The notes under the pieces: generated by a model | What the model was told of the DNA's origin: nothing | Seen by the model: only the letters and a program-made list of their open reading frames with translations | The model's database searches: none | Program-made: the position numbers and the translations under genes | Shown here: piece after piece, positions 25,692-33,734 of the stretch | How the letters are laid out: every line of letters begins with the position of its first letter | How positions within the stretch are numbered: the first letter of the stretch is position 1 | Assembly: GCF_900091515.1 (NCBI RefSeq) | Contig: NZ_LT607410.1 | Location: forward strand, 496,001-560,000 | Direction of reading: 5' to 3' | DNA length: 64,000 nt | Source of the DNA: Micromonospora purpureochromogenes | GTDB lineage: Bacteria > Actinomycetota > Actinomycetes > Mycobacteriales > Micromonosporaceae

Positions 25692-26132
25692 TCACCTCGC
25701 CAGTCCCTCGAAGTGGGCACGAAGATCGGCAACGAGCGAGGTCATCTGTTCTCCCGCCTCGACGGTGATGAAGACTCGGGCGAGCCATCCGTCGGGTGAG
25801 TAGGAGTCCTGGTGAAGGGTTCCACCTAGAGAGACGTGCCCCTTGCCGTCGTGGCGGGCAGTGATCCGCATGGTGGCGTCCAATGATCGCCAACTACGTT
25901 CACCCTCCCAGCCACGCCAGTCGTCGGCGAGCTGCTGAAAGAAGATGACGAGGTCCGGCTCCTGGGCGTGAGTCGGCCATGCAAGCTCTACTCCGCGCCG
26001 AGCGGTGAGTCCTTGGTCATGCAGCTCCACCTGCATCACGGCGACGTACCCGTCACCCCACGGGTCTTCTGGTGGATGAAGCACCCACGTGCTCTCTGCG
26101 GGTGGATAGCCGATGATCAGTGGGGCGTTCAT
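25692..26132 (-). CDS. DUF6228-like protein
   Basis: 146 residues without signal or membrane segment. The pattern W-R-G-W-E-G-E-R-S-W-R-S-L followed by G-K-G-H-V-S-L-G-G-T-L and a closing E-A-G-E-Q-M-T-S-L-V-A-D-L-R resembles the DUF6228 family, usually small beta-rich proteins of unknown role. The assignment is from memory of the family pattern. Island cargo. Confidence 0.6.
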   Translation of the reverse strand: MNAPLIIGYPPAESTWVLHPPEDPWGDGYVAVMQVELHDQGLTARRGVELAWPTHAQEPDLVIFFQQLADDWRGWEGERSWRSLDATMRITARHDGKGHVSLGGTLHQDSYSPDGWLARVFITVEAGEQMTSLVADLRAHFEGLAR

Positions 26133-26245
26133 GATGCCGCATTATGGCTGGCGGATCTCCTCGTCGGGCGGGTCGGGGTTCGGGGCAGAGCCCCGAGGTC
26201 TTCGAGGTCTTGTTTCCGCCAGTGTGGCCGGCCGGCCCGGCCGAT

Positions 26246-26306
26246 GCCGGCCGGAGGTCGCCAGCAGGCCGGGGCCGGGCCGGCGCGGCCCGCTTTGCGG
26301 GCCGCC
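26246..26306. repeat. 61-bp island repeat, copy 2
   Basis: Partner of 15135-15195 (60/61 identical) with the same CGGCCCGC-TTT-GCGGGCCG stem-loop. It sits about 80 bases before the excisionase gene, so it may be a terminator or part of the control region at the right end of the element. Confidence 0.85.
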
Positions 26307-26382
26307 TTGACGCCGCGAGACGTGCTGGGGATCCGCCTGATGTTTCGGCAACTGACTGCAAGACCACCGGAAGCGGGGAGGT

Positions 26383-26604
26383 GTGACGGCGGTGGACGAG
26401 GTGCTGACAGTGGAGGAAGCCGCGGCTCGCATGAAGATGAGCGTTCGCTACGTACGTCGGCTGGTCGCGCAGCGGCGCATCGCTTTTCACAAGGTGGGGC
26501 GGAGCGTGCGCCTCAAGGCCTCGGACGTGGACGCTCACGTCAACGCGGGCAGGGTTGAACCGGGTCTAAGCGCAGATGACGCGCGGCGAGTGGATCGATC
26601 CTGA
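26383..26604 (+). CDS. Excisionase-family HTH protein
   Basis: Up to 73 residues of MerR-like winged helix: VLTVEEAAARMKMSVRYVRRLVAQRRIAFHKVGRSVRLKASDVDAHV, read as the standard excisionase/helix-turn-helix-17 domain. GGGGAGG at 26375-26381 suits a GTG at 26392 better than the one at 26383. It directly precedes and overlaps the integrase remnant. It should bias the integrase to excision, but that partner is broken. Confidence 0.85.
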   Translation: MTAVDEVLTVEEAAARMKMSVRYVRRLVAQRRIAFHKVGRSVRLKASDVDAHVNAGRVEPGLSADDARRVDRS

Positions 26605-27144
26605 GCGGGCGCGGGTCACGCTGGCCGACTACGCGGAGCGGTGGATCGCCCAACGGCCGGGCCTGCGTCCCCGGACGGTGGCGCTCTACCGGTGGCTGCT
26701 CGGCAAGCACATCACGCCGTATCTGGGCGGGGTGGAGCTTAGCCGGTTGGATACGCCAATGGTTCGGGAGTGGCGGGCAATCCTGCTCGGCAATGGTGCC
26801 TCGGAAACCATGGCCGCCAAGGCGTACCGGCTGCTGCGGGCGGTGCTGATGACGGCGGTCAACGAGGACGAGTTGCTGCGCAAGAACCCGTGTCGGATTC
26901 CGGGTGCGGATCAGGAGAAGCCGGCGGAGCGACCGGTGCTCACGCTCGCCCAGGTGCTCACGCTCGCGGAGCTGGTGGACGAGCGGTACCGGTCCCTGGT
27001 CCTGGTGACCACCTTCGCCTGCCTGCGGTGGGGCGAGGTGTCCGCGCTGCAACGGCAGGACGTTGATGCCGACGCCGGGGTGGTCCGTGTTCGGCAGACG
27101 TTCACGGAGGTCCGTGGCGTCGGGATGGTCCTTGGTCCGCCTAA

Positions 27145-28036
27145 GAGTTCCTAACAAAATGATCTAGGGGCTTTCATCCCTTGTCGAGGATGATCTACAG
27201 TGTTCGGCCGTGAGGCGTGGTGAGCAGCCGCCGTGGATCGTGCCGGACGGGCTGTGGCAGCGCATCGAGCCGTTGCTGCCCAAGCCCGAGCGCAATCCGC
27301 GGTATCCGGGGCGTAGGCGGATCCCGGACCGCAAGGTCCTGTGCGGGATCCTGTTCGTGCTGCACACCGGCATCCAGTGGGAGTTCCTGCCCCAGGAACT
27401 GGGGTTCGGATCGGGAATGACCTGCTGGCGGCGCCTGGAGGAATGGAACCGCGCCGGAGTGTGGCAGCGACTGCACGAGCTGCTCCTGGCCGAACTGCAG
27501 GCCGCCGGGAAGTTGGACTGGTCGCGGGCGGTCATCGACTCCTCGCACGTCCGGGCGGCCAGACGTGGCCCAAAAGCGGGCCGAGCCCGGTCGATCGCGC
27601 CCGCCCAGGCTCGAAGCACCACCTCCTGACCGAGGGCGCCGGCATCCCCCTCGCCGTGTCGCTGACCGGCGGCAACCGCAACGACGTCACCCAACTGCTC
27701 CCGCTGATCGACAAGGTCCCACCGGTGCGCGGACGCCGCGGCCGGCCACGCCAGCGCCCCGACGACCTGTACGCCGACCGCGCCTACGACCACGACAAGT
27801 ACCGCAAAGCCGTGCGAGCCAAGGGCATCCGCCCACGCATCGCCCGCCGCGGCCAACCCCACGGCTCCGGACTGGGCACCATCAGATGGGTCGTCGAGCG
27901 CACAATCGCCTGGTACCACGGCATGAAACGGCTACGCATCCGGTGGGAACGCCGCGACGACATCCACGAAGCCTTCCTCGCCCTCGCCACCTGCATCATC
28001 ACCTACCGACACGTCGTGCGACTTTGTTAGGACCTC
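27145..28036 (+). mobile_element. IS5 family insertion sequence (IS427-like) in the integrase
   Basis: 892 bp. Ends are GAGTTCCTAACAAA on the left (27145-27158) and GAGGTCCTAACAAA on the right (reverse complement of 28023-28036), one mismatch. The target duplication TAA is at 27142-27144 and 28037-28039. Removing the element restores the integrase frame. Confidence 0.9.
27210..28030 (+). CDS. IS5 family transposase made by programmed -1 frameshift
   Basis: The first frame (GTG 27210 to 27629) gives the HTH part IPDRKVLCGILFVLHTGIQW and VIDSSHVRAARRGPK with the first Asp. The second frame gives GPSPVDRARPGSKHHLL, ADRAYDHDKYR (second Asp), VVERTIAWYHGMKRLRIRWE (Glu) and stops at TAG 28028-28030. 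The slippery heptamer C-CCA-AAA lies at 27569-27575 exactly where the frames must join. This two-frame arrangement is usual in the IS427 group. Confidence 0.88.
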
Positions 28037-28499
28037 TAAGTCGCGGGCTGGTCGGCGTGCCGTCTCGGTGCCGGCGGCGATCCTGCCGGCGCTGCGCGAG
28101 CACTTGGCGGCGTTCGTCGACGACAACCCGGAAGCGCTGGTGTTCACGACGCCGTCCGGCCGGCCGATCTGGCGCGGCAACCTCAACAAGGTCATCGGCT
28201 GGTCGACGGCAGTCGGCAAGCTCGGCGTGCCGGGTCTGCATTTCCACGATCTGCGGCACACGGGCAACACGATCGCGGCGCGGACGGGTGCGAGCACTCG
28301 GGAACTGATGGCCCGGATGGGTCACGACTCGGCGCAAGCGGCCATGATTTACCAGCACGCCACCTCGGAGGCGGATCGGGCCATCGCCTAGGCGGTGAGC
28401 GACGCAGTGAAGGCCGAGCGCAAGAAGGCCAAGAGCGGTGTCCGGTCCCTCGGACAAGGCCAAGGGCAAGGGCAAGAGGGCCGGTAAGAAGGGTGGCTA

Positions 28500-28540
28500 G
28501 TGGCCCGTGGATGGCCCATCGGGCGCAGGTGGCCCGTGGA
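28500..28540 (+). repeat. Arm-type repeats between integrase and tRNA-Gly
   Basis: GTGGCCCGTGGATGGCCC at 28500-28517 and a shorter GTGGCCCGTGGA at 28529-28540. The same motif follows scars A and C, which places arm sites on both sides of the crossover core. Confidence 0.5.
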
Positions 28541-28589
28541 ATATCGAAGGCCCTGACCGGGACAGTCGTCCTAATCAGGGCCTTTCGCG

Positions 28590-28663
28590 TGGAGCGGGTG
28601 ACGGGAATCGAACCCGCACTGTCAGCTTGGGAAGCTGATGTTCTGCCATTGAACTACACCCGC
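28590..28663 (-). tRNA. tRNA-Gly(CCC)
   Basis: 74 nt including encoded CCA. The acceptor GCGGGTG pairs with CACCCGC, the D arm is GTTC/GAAC, the anticodon stem TCAGC/GCTGA encloses TTCCCAA (anticodon CCC), and the T arm is GCGGG-TTCGATT-CCCGT. It is intact and is the primary attachment site of the island; its 3' 44 bases recur at scars B and C. A GGCCCTGA...TCAGGGCC stem-loop downstream (about 28549-28582) may be its terminator. Confidence 0.95.
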
Positions 28664-28902
28664 AGGCGGCACCACTGTACCTGAGGTGACCGGCGCCGTG
28701 CACCCAGGTACCCCCGGGCACGCCGGCACCCCCCCGGGCACCATGATCGATCTTGGACCCAACGTATTCACGTAGAGCTAAAAGTTTCCCAGCGGCAACA
28801 TATGGTCGTTCTCAAATCTGTCAATCGGTTGTAACGTCACCCCCACGTTCTCGACCACGGCGTGACATACCCCCTGTCACGCCGCCAGAAAGAGGTGGGC
28901 CC

Positions 28903-29889
28903 ATGGGACTCCGTCCCAACCTGCTGACCCGGCGTGCCGCCGGTGTCGCGTCGACGACCTTCGCGCTGCTGCTCAGCACCGCCGCTGTGGGCGTCCTCCC
29001 CGCTGCTTCCGCCTTCTCCGCAGCCCCGAGCGAGGCCTGCGCCGAGCCGGCCGACGTCCACTCGGACGCCCGGATCAAGAAGGGCGGGATCGCCAAGCAC
29101 GAACCCAACGAGCTGACCGCCAAGCAGGTCCGCGAGCGCGAGGCCGACCTCGCCACCGCGCTGCGCGAGCGGGCGAGCTTCCGGGCCGGCGCCCAGGCCG
29201 CCGCCCCGCTGGCCAGTGTCACCATCCCGGTCGTCGTGCACGTGATCCAGCGCGACAGCACCCGCGCCGGCGGCAACATCCCGGACTCGATGATCACCTC
29301 GCAGATCAGCGTGCTGAACCAGGCCTACGCCGGTGCCACCGGCGGCGCGGCCACCGCCTTCGGCTTCCAGCTGACGAAGATCAACCGGGTGACCAACCCG
29401 GCGTGGTACCCGATCGTGCAGGGCTCCTCGGCGGAGCGGTCGATGAAGACCTCCCTGCGCGAGGGCGGCAAGAACACGCTCAACATCTACCTGGGCGAGC
29501 TGAGCGACGACCTGCTCGGCTGGGCGACCTTCCCGCAGCGGAAGCTGAACAGCATGGACGGCGTGGTCGTGCTGAGCGAGTCACTGCCGGGTGGCACCGC
29601 CGCCAACTACAACCAGGGCGACACCGGCACCCACGAGGTCGGCCACTGGCTGAACCTCTACCACACCTTCCAGGGTGGATGCTCGGGCTCGGGTGACAGT
29701 GTCAGCGACACCCCGGCCGAGGCCTCGCCGGCGTTCCAGTGCCCGACCGGGCGGGACACCTGCACCACGGCCGGCCTGGACCCGATCACCAACTTCATGG
29801 ACTACACCTACGACTCGTGCATGTACCAGTTCACCGCTGGTCAGGCGAGCCGCATGCTGACCGCGTGGAACGCGTACCGCGCGGCGTAA
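28903..29889 (+). CDS. Secreted zinc metalloprotease (M43/pappalysin-like)
   Basis: 328 residues. A signal peptide spans about residues 1-37 (basic start, hydrophobic core, A-S-A cleavage region). A propeptide-like segment follows, then the catalytic HEVGHWLNLYH at residues 244-254 (H-E-x-x-H-x-x-G/N-x-x-H metzincin form) and the Met-turn region FMDYTYDSCM. Four cysteines in the C-terminal part probably form disulfides. An extracellular role in protein breakdown is expected. ATG 28903 follows AAAGAGGTGG. A strong terminator follows. Confidence 0.87.
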   Translation: MGLRPNLLTRRAAGVASTTFALLLSTAAVGVLPAASAFSAAPSEACAEPADVHSDARIKKGGIAKHEPNELTAKQVREREADLATALRERASFRAGAQAAAPLASVTIPVVVHVIQRDSTRAGGNIPDSMITSQISVLNQAYAGATGGAATAFGFQLTKINRVTNPAWYPIVQGSSAERSMKTSLREGGKNTLNIYLGELSDDLLGWATFPQRKLNSMDGVVVLSESLPGGTAANYNQGDTGTHEVGHWLNLYHTFQGGCSGSGDSVSDTPAEASPAFQCPTGRDTCTTAGLDPITNFMDYTYDSCMYQFTAGQASRMLTAWNAYRAA

Positions 29890-29899
29890 CACTCCAGCA

Positions 29900-29946
29900 G
29901 ACGCCGATGCCGGCTCCGTCGCTCCGACGGGGCCGGCATCGGCGTC
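29900..29946 (+). terminator. Strong stem-loop terminator after the metalloprotease
   Basis: 22-bp arms with one wobble position around a CTC loop (GACGCCGATGCCGGC ... GCCGGCATCGGCGTC). It lies between convergent genes and can serve both. Confidence 0.85.
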
Positions 29947-29953
29947 TCGGCGG

Positions 29954-30520
29954 TCAGGCGGCGGGGCGGCGGGTGTCGAACCCGTGGCGGCCGCGGCGGG
30001 CCGGCCGCCGATCGGGTACGCCCGCGGCGTCCCCGCCGCGGTGGGCGGCGACCGGATCGAGCCAGACCTGAACGGCGGAGGACCCGTGGCCCTCGCCGGG
30101 CTGGCCGAGCCCACCCTGGTCGCGCCGGGTCAGCATCGCCACGTCGACGCTGAACTCGAAGAGTCGCCAGTCGACCTGCGGCGCCGCCCGGCCGAGGCGG
30201 GCCACCCGGGCGACCCGGGCCGGGTCGGTGACCGGTTGCGCGCGACCGGCGACGTACGCCTCGTCGTCGGTCTCCTCCGGCGGGAACGAGTGCAACGCGT
30301 AGCGCCCGTCGCGTTCGAGGTCGCGGCGCTTGGGCGAGTCGACGACGAAGCAGAACAGCCCCTCGTCGGTGATCACGGGGCAGACCGGGTGCACCCGGGG
30401 CCCACCGTCGGCGCGGACGGTGGCCAGGTAGCCGAAGCCCGGCCCGTACTGCTGCATGAGAAGGCGGATCCCGTCGGCGAGTCGGGGCTCGTCAGCGGCG
30501 AATTCGGACCAGGAAGTCAT
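29954..30520 (-). CDS. Pyridoxamine 5'-phosphate oxidase-fold protein
   Basis: 188 residues. The split-barrel flavin fold is suggested by GFGYLATVRADGGPRVHPVCPVI, LFCFVVDSPKRRDLERDGRYALHSF and a C-terminal basic tail. Such proteins bind FMN, F420 or haem and reduce small substrates; no specific one can be named. The last 30 residues (RRPARRGRHGF...) look like unstructured tail. ATG 30520 is divergent from dcd. Confidence 0.8.
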   Translation of the reverse strand: MTSWSEFAADEPRLADGIRLLMQQYGPGFGYLATVRADGGPRVHPVCPVITDEGLFCFVVDSPKRRDLERDGRYALHSFPPEETDDEAYVAGRAQPVTDPARVARVARLGRAAPQVDWRLFEFSVDVAMLTRRDQGGLGQPGEGHGSSAVQVWLDPVAAHRGGDAAGVPDRRPARRGRHGFDTRRPAA

Positions 30521-30598
30521 ACGGACATCCTATCGAACATGTGTACGAACGCGTAGTCCGACACGCAGGTCACCCGGTCCGCTCGATATGGTGTGCCG

Positions 30599-31177
30599 AT
30601 GCTGCTCTCCGACCGCGACCTGGTCTCCGAGATCAAGGCGGGCACGCTCGCGCTGGAGCCCTTCGAGCCCACGCTGGTGCAGCCGTCCAGCATCGACGTG
30701 CGGCTCGACAAGCTCTTCCGGGTCTTCAACAACCACCTGTACACGCACATCGACCCGGCGATCCAGCAGGACGAGCTCACCTCGATGGTCGAGGTGCCCG
30801 AGGGTGAGGCGTTCGTGCTGCACCCCGGCGAGTTCGTGCTCGCCTCCACGCTGGAGGTCATCTCGCTGGGCGACCAGCTCGCCGGGCGCCTGGAGGGCAA
30901 GAGCAGCCTGGGCCGGCTCGGCCTGCTCACCCACTCGACCGCCGGCTTCATCGACCCGGGCTTCTCCGGTCACGTGACGCTGGAGCTGTCGAACGTGGCG
31001 AACCTGCCGATCACGCTCTGGCCCGGAATGAAGATCGGTCAGCTCTGCATCTTCCGGCTCTCGTCCCCGGCCGAGCACCCGTACGGCTCCGCCGTCTACG
31101 GGTCGCGCTACCAGGGCCAGCGCGGGCCGACCCCGAGCCGCTCCTGGCAGCACTGGCGCACCTGGCCCACGCGCTGA
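30599..31177 (+). CDS. dcd: dCTP deaminase
   Basis: 192 residues, the normal length. Key segments: [33 protein letters not shown], the active-site [35 protein letters not shown] and the C-terminal lid [13 protein letters not shown]. It deaminates dCTP to dUTP for dTMP synthesis. ATG 30599 has no ribosome site; a TATGGT-like -10 some ten bases before suggests a leaderless message. An in-frame GTG at 30593 is the alternative. Confidence 0.93.
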   Translation: MLLSDRDLVSEIKAGTLALEPFEPTLVQPSSIDVRLDKLFRVFNNHLYTHIDPAIQQDELTSMVEVPEGEAFVLHPGEFVLASTLEVISLGDQLAGRLEGKSSLGRLGLLTHSTAGFIDPGFSGHVTLELSNVANLPITLWPGMKIGQLCIFRLSSPAEHPYGSAVYGSRYQGQRGPTPSRSWQHWRTWPTR

Positions 31178-31219
31178 CGCCGGGCCGGGCCCCCGGCACC
31201 CCGGGAGCCCGGCGCGCGC

Positions 31220-32260
31220 TCAGCCCGGCCGGCCGTAGCTGTTGATCGGCCCGTCGTCGACCCGCTTCATCTTGATCGGCACCCCGGCCTGGGAGGCGTG
31301 CACCACCCAGCCGCCGCCGACGTACATGCCGACGTGGTGCAGGTCGGCGTAGTAGAAGACCAGGTCGCCGGCGCGCAGGTCGGCGCGGCTGACCCGGGCG
31401 GTCACCTGGCGCTGCTGGCGGGCGTTGTGCGGCAGCGAGACACCGGCTTTCGCCCACGCCGCGAGCATCAGTCCGGAGCAGTCGTACGAGTTGGGGCCAT
31501 CGGCGCCCCAGACGTACGGCTTGCCGATCTGCGCGCAGGCGAACTTGACCGCCGTGCCGGCCGGGCCGCCGGGATAGCCGGCCGGGCACGGGGCCGGGCG
31601 CAGCGCGCCCCCGCCACCGTTGCCGTACACCTTGAGCCGCAGTTTCTGCAGCCGGTCGATCTCAGCGTTGATCTGCTTCTTCTTCGCGGCCAGCTGGGCC
31701 TCGGTACGGGTCAGCTGGGCGACCATCTCGTCCAGCGGCGCCTTCTCCGCGGCCAGCTTGTCCCGCAGCTCCTTGACGGCCCGCACGTCGCGCTGCTGGC
31801 GCTGGGCGAACCGGTCGAGCAGTTCGAGCTGGTCGACCAGTTCGGCGGGGGACCTGCTGCCGAGCAGGGCGTTGACGGCGGAGAGGTTCTCCCCCTTGTA
31901 CGCCTCGGCGGCGAGCCCGGTGACCTGGTTCATCGCGATGTCGACCTGGAGTTGCAGCGGCTCGATGCGCTTGGCCAGCGCGTCGGCCTGCCGGCGCTTG
32001 GCGGCCAGGTCCTGACGGGTGGCGTTGTGCTGCTCGATGATCGGTTCGAGCCGGTTCCAGTCCTGGTCGATCTGCCGCTCGATCTCGGCGACCGAGGGTT
32101 CGGCGTGGGCCGCCGTGGCGCCACCGGTCAGTACGACGGCGGCACCGGCGAGGGCGGCGATGACGGTGGTGAAGCGGGACCAGCGTGGGCGCGGCGCAGC
32201 CGTCAGCCGGGCGACCTGGGTCGACCGGTACGACGGTGGCCGCGGGGCATGGTGTGCCAC
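31220..32260 (-). CDS. NlpC/P60 family peptidoglycan endopeptidase with coiled coil
   Basis: 346 residues. Order: basic start and signal peptide to about residue 53 (A-H-A), a coiled-coil domain (~55-210), a linker, and a C-terminal NlpC/P60 domain with the catalytic Cys in NSYDCSGLMLAAW and His in DLHHVGMYVG. This RipA-like plan fits a secreted enzyme that cuts peptide stems of peptidoglycan during division or growth. GTG 32260 has AAGGAG at good spacing. A c-di-AMP riboswitch lies in its leader. Confidence 0.9.
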   Translation of the reverse strand: MAHHAPRPPSYRSTQVARLTAAPRPRWSRFTTVIAALAGAAVVLTGGATAAHAEPSVAEIERQIDQDWNRLEPIIEQHNATRQDLAAKRRQADALAKRIEPLQLQVDIAMNQVTGLAAEAYKGENLSAVNALLGSRSPAELVDQLELLDRFAQRQQRDVRAVKELRDKLAAEKAPLDEMVAQLTRTEAQLAAKKKQINAEIDRLQKLRLKVYGNGGGGALRPAPCPAGYPGGPAGTAVKFACAQIGKPYVWGADGPNSYDCSGLMLAAWAKAGVSLPHNARQQRQVTARVSRADLRAGDLVFYYADLHHVGMYVGGGWVVHASQAGVPIKMKRVDDGPINSYGRPG

Positions 32261-32275
32261 CGGGCTCCTTCTTCC

Positions 32276-32396
32276 GCGACCGCCTACCGGGTTAGCTGAC
32301 GGGTTCGGGCGGGAAGGGAGCGCCCTACCGCAGTGGCTGCGGATTCACCCCGGCTTACCTGGGTCCCCGGCTCGCCCGGAGGCGACTCGGCGGTGT
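32276..32396 (-). ncRNA. Cyclic di-AMP riboswitch (ydaO/yuaA class)
   Basis: On the minus strand the conserved blocks occur in order: CGCCGAGTC, GCCGGGGACCCA, GGGGTGAATCC, GGTAGGGC, CCCGAACCCGTCAGCTAACC and GGTAGGCGG. They end about 16 bases before the NlpC/P60 start. This class binds c-di-AMP and often controls cell-wall hydrolases in actinobacteria. Binding usually turns expression off. Confidence 0.93.
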
Positions 32397-32504
32397 CGGC
32401 CACTGCCACCCGGGTTGGACGGACCTGTCGAGGCCGACGAAGGACCAGAGTAGAGACGACCGTTATCGATCCGCAACCCGCCATGCCGGGCCGGGTCCCG
32501 GAGA

Positions 32505-32540
32505 CGCGAAACCCCCGGTCGGCTGACCGGGGGTTTCGCG
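32505..32540 (-). terminator. Perfect stem-loop terminator
   Basis: 16-bp perfect arms (CGCGAAACCCCCGGTC / GACCGGGGGTTTCGCG) with a GGCT loop. It lies just after the stop of the NlpC/P60 gene at 32555 and separates it from the riboswitch leader of the next gene. Confidence 0.9.
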
Positions 32541-32554
32541 GTGGTTCTGGTCGC

Positions 32555-33565
32555 TCAGTACGGTCGCCGGAAGCCGGCGACCGGCATGTAGTTGATGCTG
32601 CTGACCTGGACCGGCTTACCGGTCCGGGGGGCGTGGACCATGATGTCGTTGCCCAGGTAGAGGCCCATGTGGTGCAGGTCGCTGAAGAAGAAGACCAGGT
32701 CGCCCGGGCGCGCCTCGGAGCGCGGGATGGCCCTGCCCTCGTTCCACTGGTCGCCGGTGTGGTGGGTCAGATAGATCCCGGCGGCCTTGTAGGCGTACTG
32801 GGTGAGACCCGAGCAGTCGAAGGAGTCCGGCCCGTCGGCACCCCAGACGTACGGGTCACCGACCTGCTGGCAGGCCACCCGGATGGCGGTCTGCGCCTTG
32901 GCGCTCACCACACCGTTGATGGTCGGGCAGCCGGCCACCTTGACGGTGGTCTTCGGCATGGACGCCTGCAGCCGCTTGATCTCCGCGTTGATCTGCGTCT
33001 TCTTGGCCGCCAGATCCTTCTCCTGCTTGACCTCGGCGGCGATCAGCTCGTCGAGCTTGCGCTTCTGGTCGTCGTACTTGCGCCGGACGGCGAGGACGCC
33101 CTCCAACTCCTTGCGCTGGTGGGCGGCGAGGCGGTCCAGCATCGTCAGCTGCTCGGCGAGCGTGCCGGGCTTGTTGCCGACCAGCAGCGCGCCGATCTCC
33201 TGCGAGGGCCCCGTCATGTAGTAGTGGGAAGCCAGATCGCCCACCCGGTTCATCGCCAGCTCGCTCTGCAGGGCCAGCGGCTGGATCTTCTTCTCCAGCT
33301 CGGCCGACTTCTTCCGGTTGGCCTTCAGCTGGGCGCGAACCTTGTTGTACTGCTCGATGGTCGGCTCGAGCTGCTCCCACTGCTTGTCGATCGCCGCCTC
33401 GATCTCCTCGGGCGTGGGCGCGGCGTGCGCCGGCACGGCGAACATCCCGGCGCCGACGACCACGGCGGCGACCAGGGTGAGCAGGCGGCGGGCGACCCGC
33501 CGCAGACCGGCCTTGCCGGCGGGCGGGCAAACCTGGGCGTGACGATGAGGGGGCATGGTTGCCAC
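32555..33565 (-). CDS. NlpC/P60 family peptidoglycan endopeptidase
   Basis: About 336 residues, paralogous to the gene at 31220. A signal peptide ends near A-H-A-A, a long coiled coil follows (KKSAELEKKIQPLALQ..., EVKQEKDLAAKKTQINAEIKRL) and a C-terminal NlpC/P60 domain has DSFDCSGLTQYAY (catalytic Cys) and DLHHMGLYLG (His). GTG 33565 is nine bases from AAGGAG; GTG 33571 is too close. No riboswitch is seen in front of it. Secreted cell-wall hydrolase. Confidence 0.9.
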   Translation of the reverse strand: MATMPPHRHAQVCPPAGKAGLRRVARRLLTLVAAVVVGAGMFAVPAHAAPTPEEIEAAIDKQWEQLEPTIEQYNKVRAQLKANRKKSAELEKKIQPLALQSELAMNRVGDLASHYYMTGPSQEIGALLVGNKPGTLAEQLTMLDRLAAHQRKELEGVLAVRRKYDDQKRKLDELIAAEVKQEKDLAAKKTQINAEIKRLQASMPKTTVKVAGCPTINGVVSAKAQTAIRVACQQVGDPYVWGADGPDSFDCSGLTQYAYKAAGIYLTHHTGDQWNEGRAIPRSEARPGDLVFFFSDLHHMGLYLGNDIMVHAPRTGKPVQVSSINYMPVAGFRRPY

Positions 33566-33734
33566 CGGCACCGACTCCTTAGCGACCGACCGCCGGGCGC
33601 CTCGCTGAGGGGAAGACGGAGGCAGACGACCCGCAGCGGTCGGTGCCCCACATTAGGGAACCGTCCGTACGAATTCAAGATGGGTCATTGCGGCATCACG
33701 CCTGTGCAACCACTTGCACACAAAGGGTGTCCGC

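Larger units (their letters stand above)
26576..28500 (+). pseudogene. Tyrosine integrase, multiply disrupted
   Basis: The left part (26576-27145) encodes DPERARVTLADYAERWI, a core-binding domain and LVLVTTFACLRWGEVSAL with the first catalytic Arg. The gene is split by an IS (27145-28036) and resumes at AAG-TCG-CGG-GCT with FHDLRHTGNT, LMARMGHDSAQAAMIYQHA. Three further defects are visible: the N-terminal ~50 residues normal for this family are missing, TAG 28389-28391 interrupts the tail, and the lysine-rich tail continues in another frame to TAG 28500. Non-functional as it stands. Confidence 0.85.

Noticed and set aside
33566..33734. Second c-di-AMP riboswitch in front of the upstream NlpC/P60 gene
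   Set aside because: None of the conserved blocks (GGGGTGAATCC, GTCAGCTAACC) is present.
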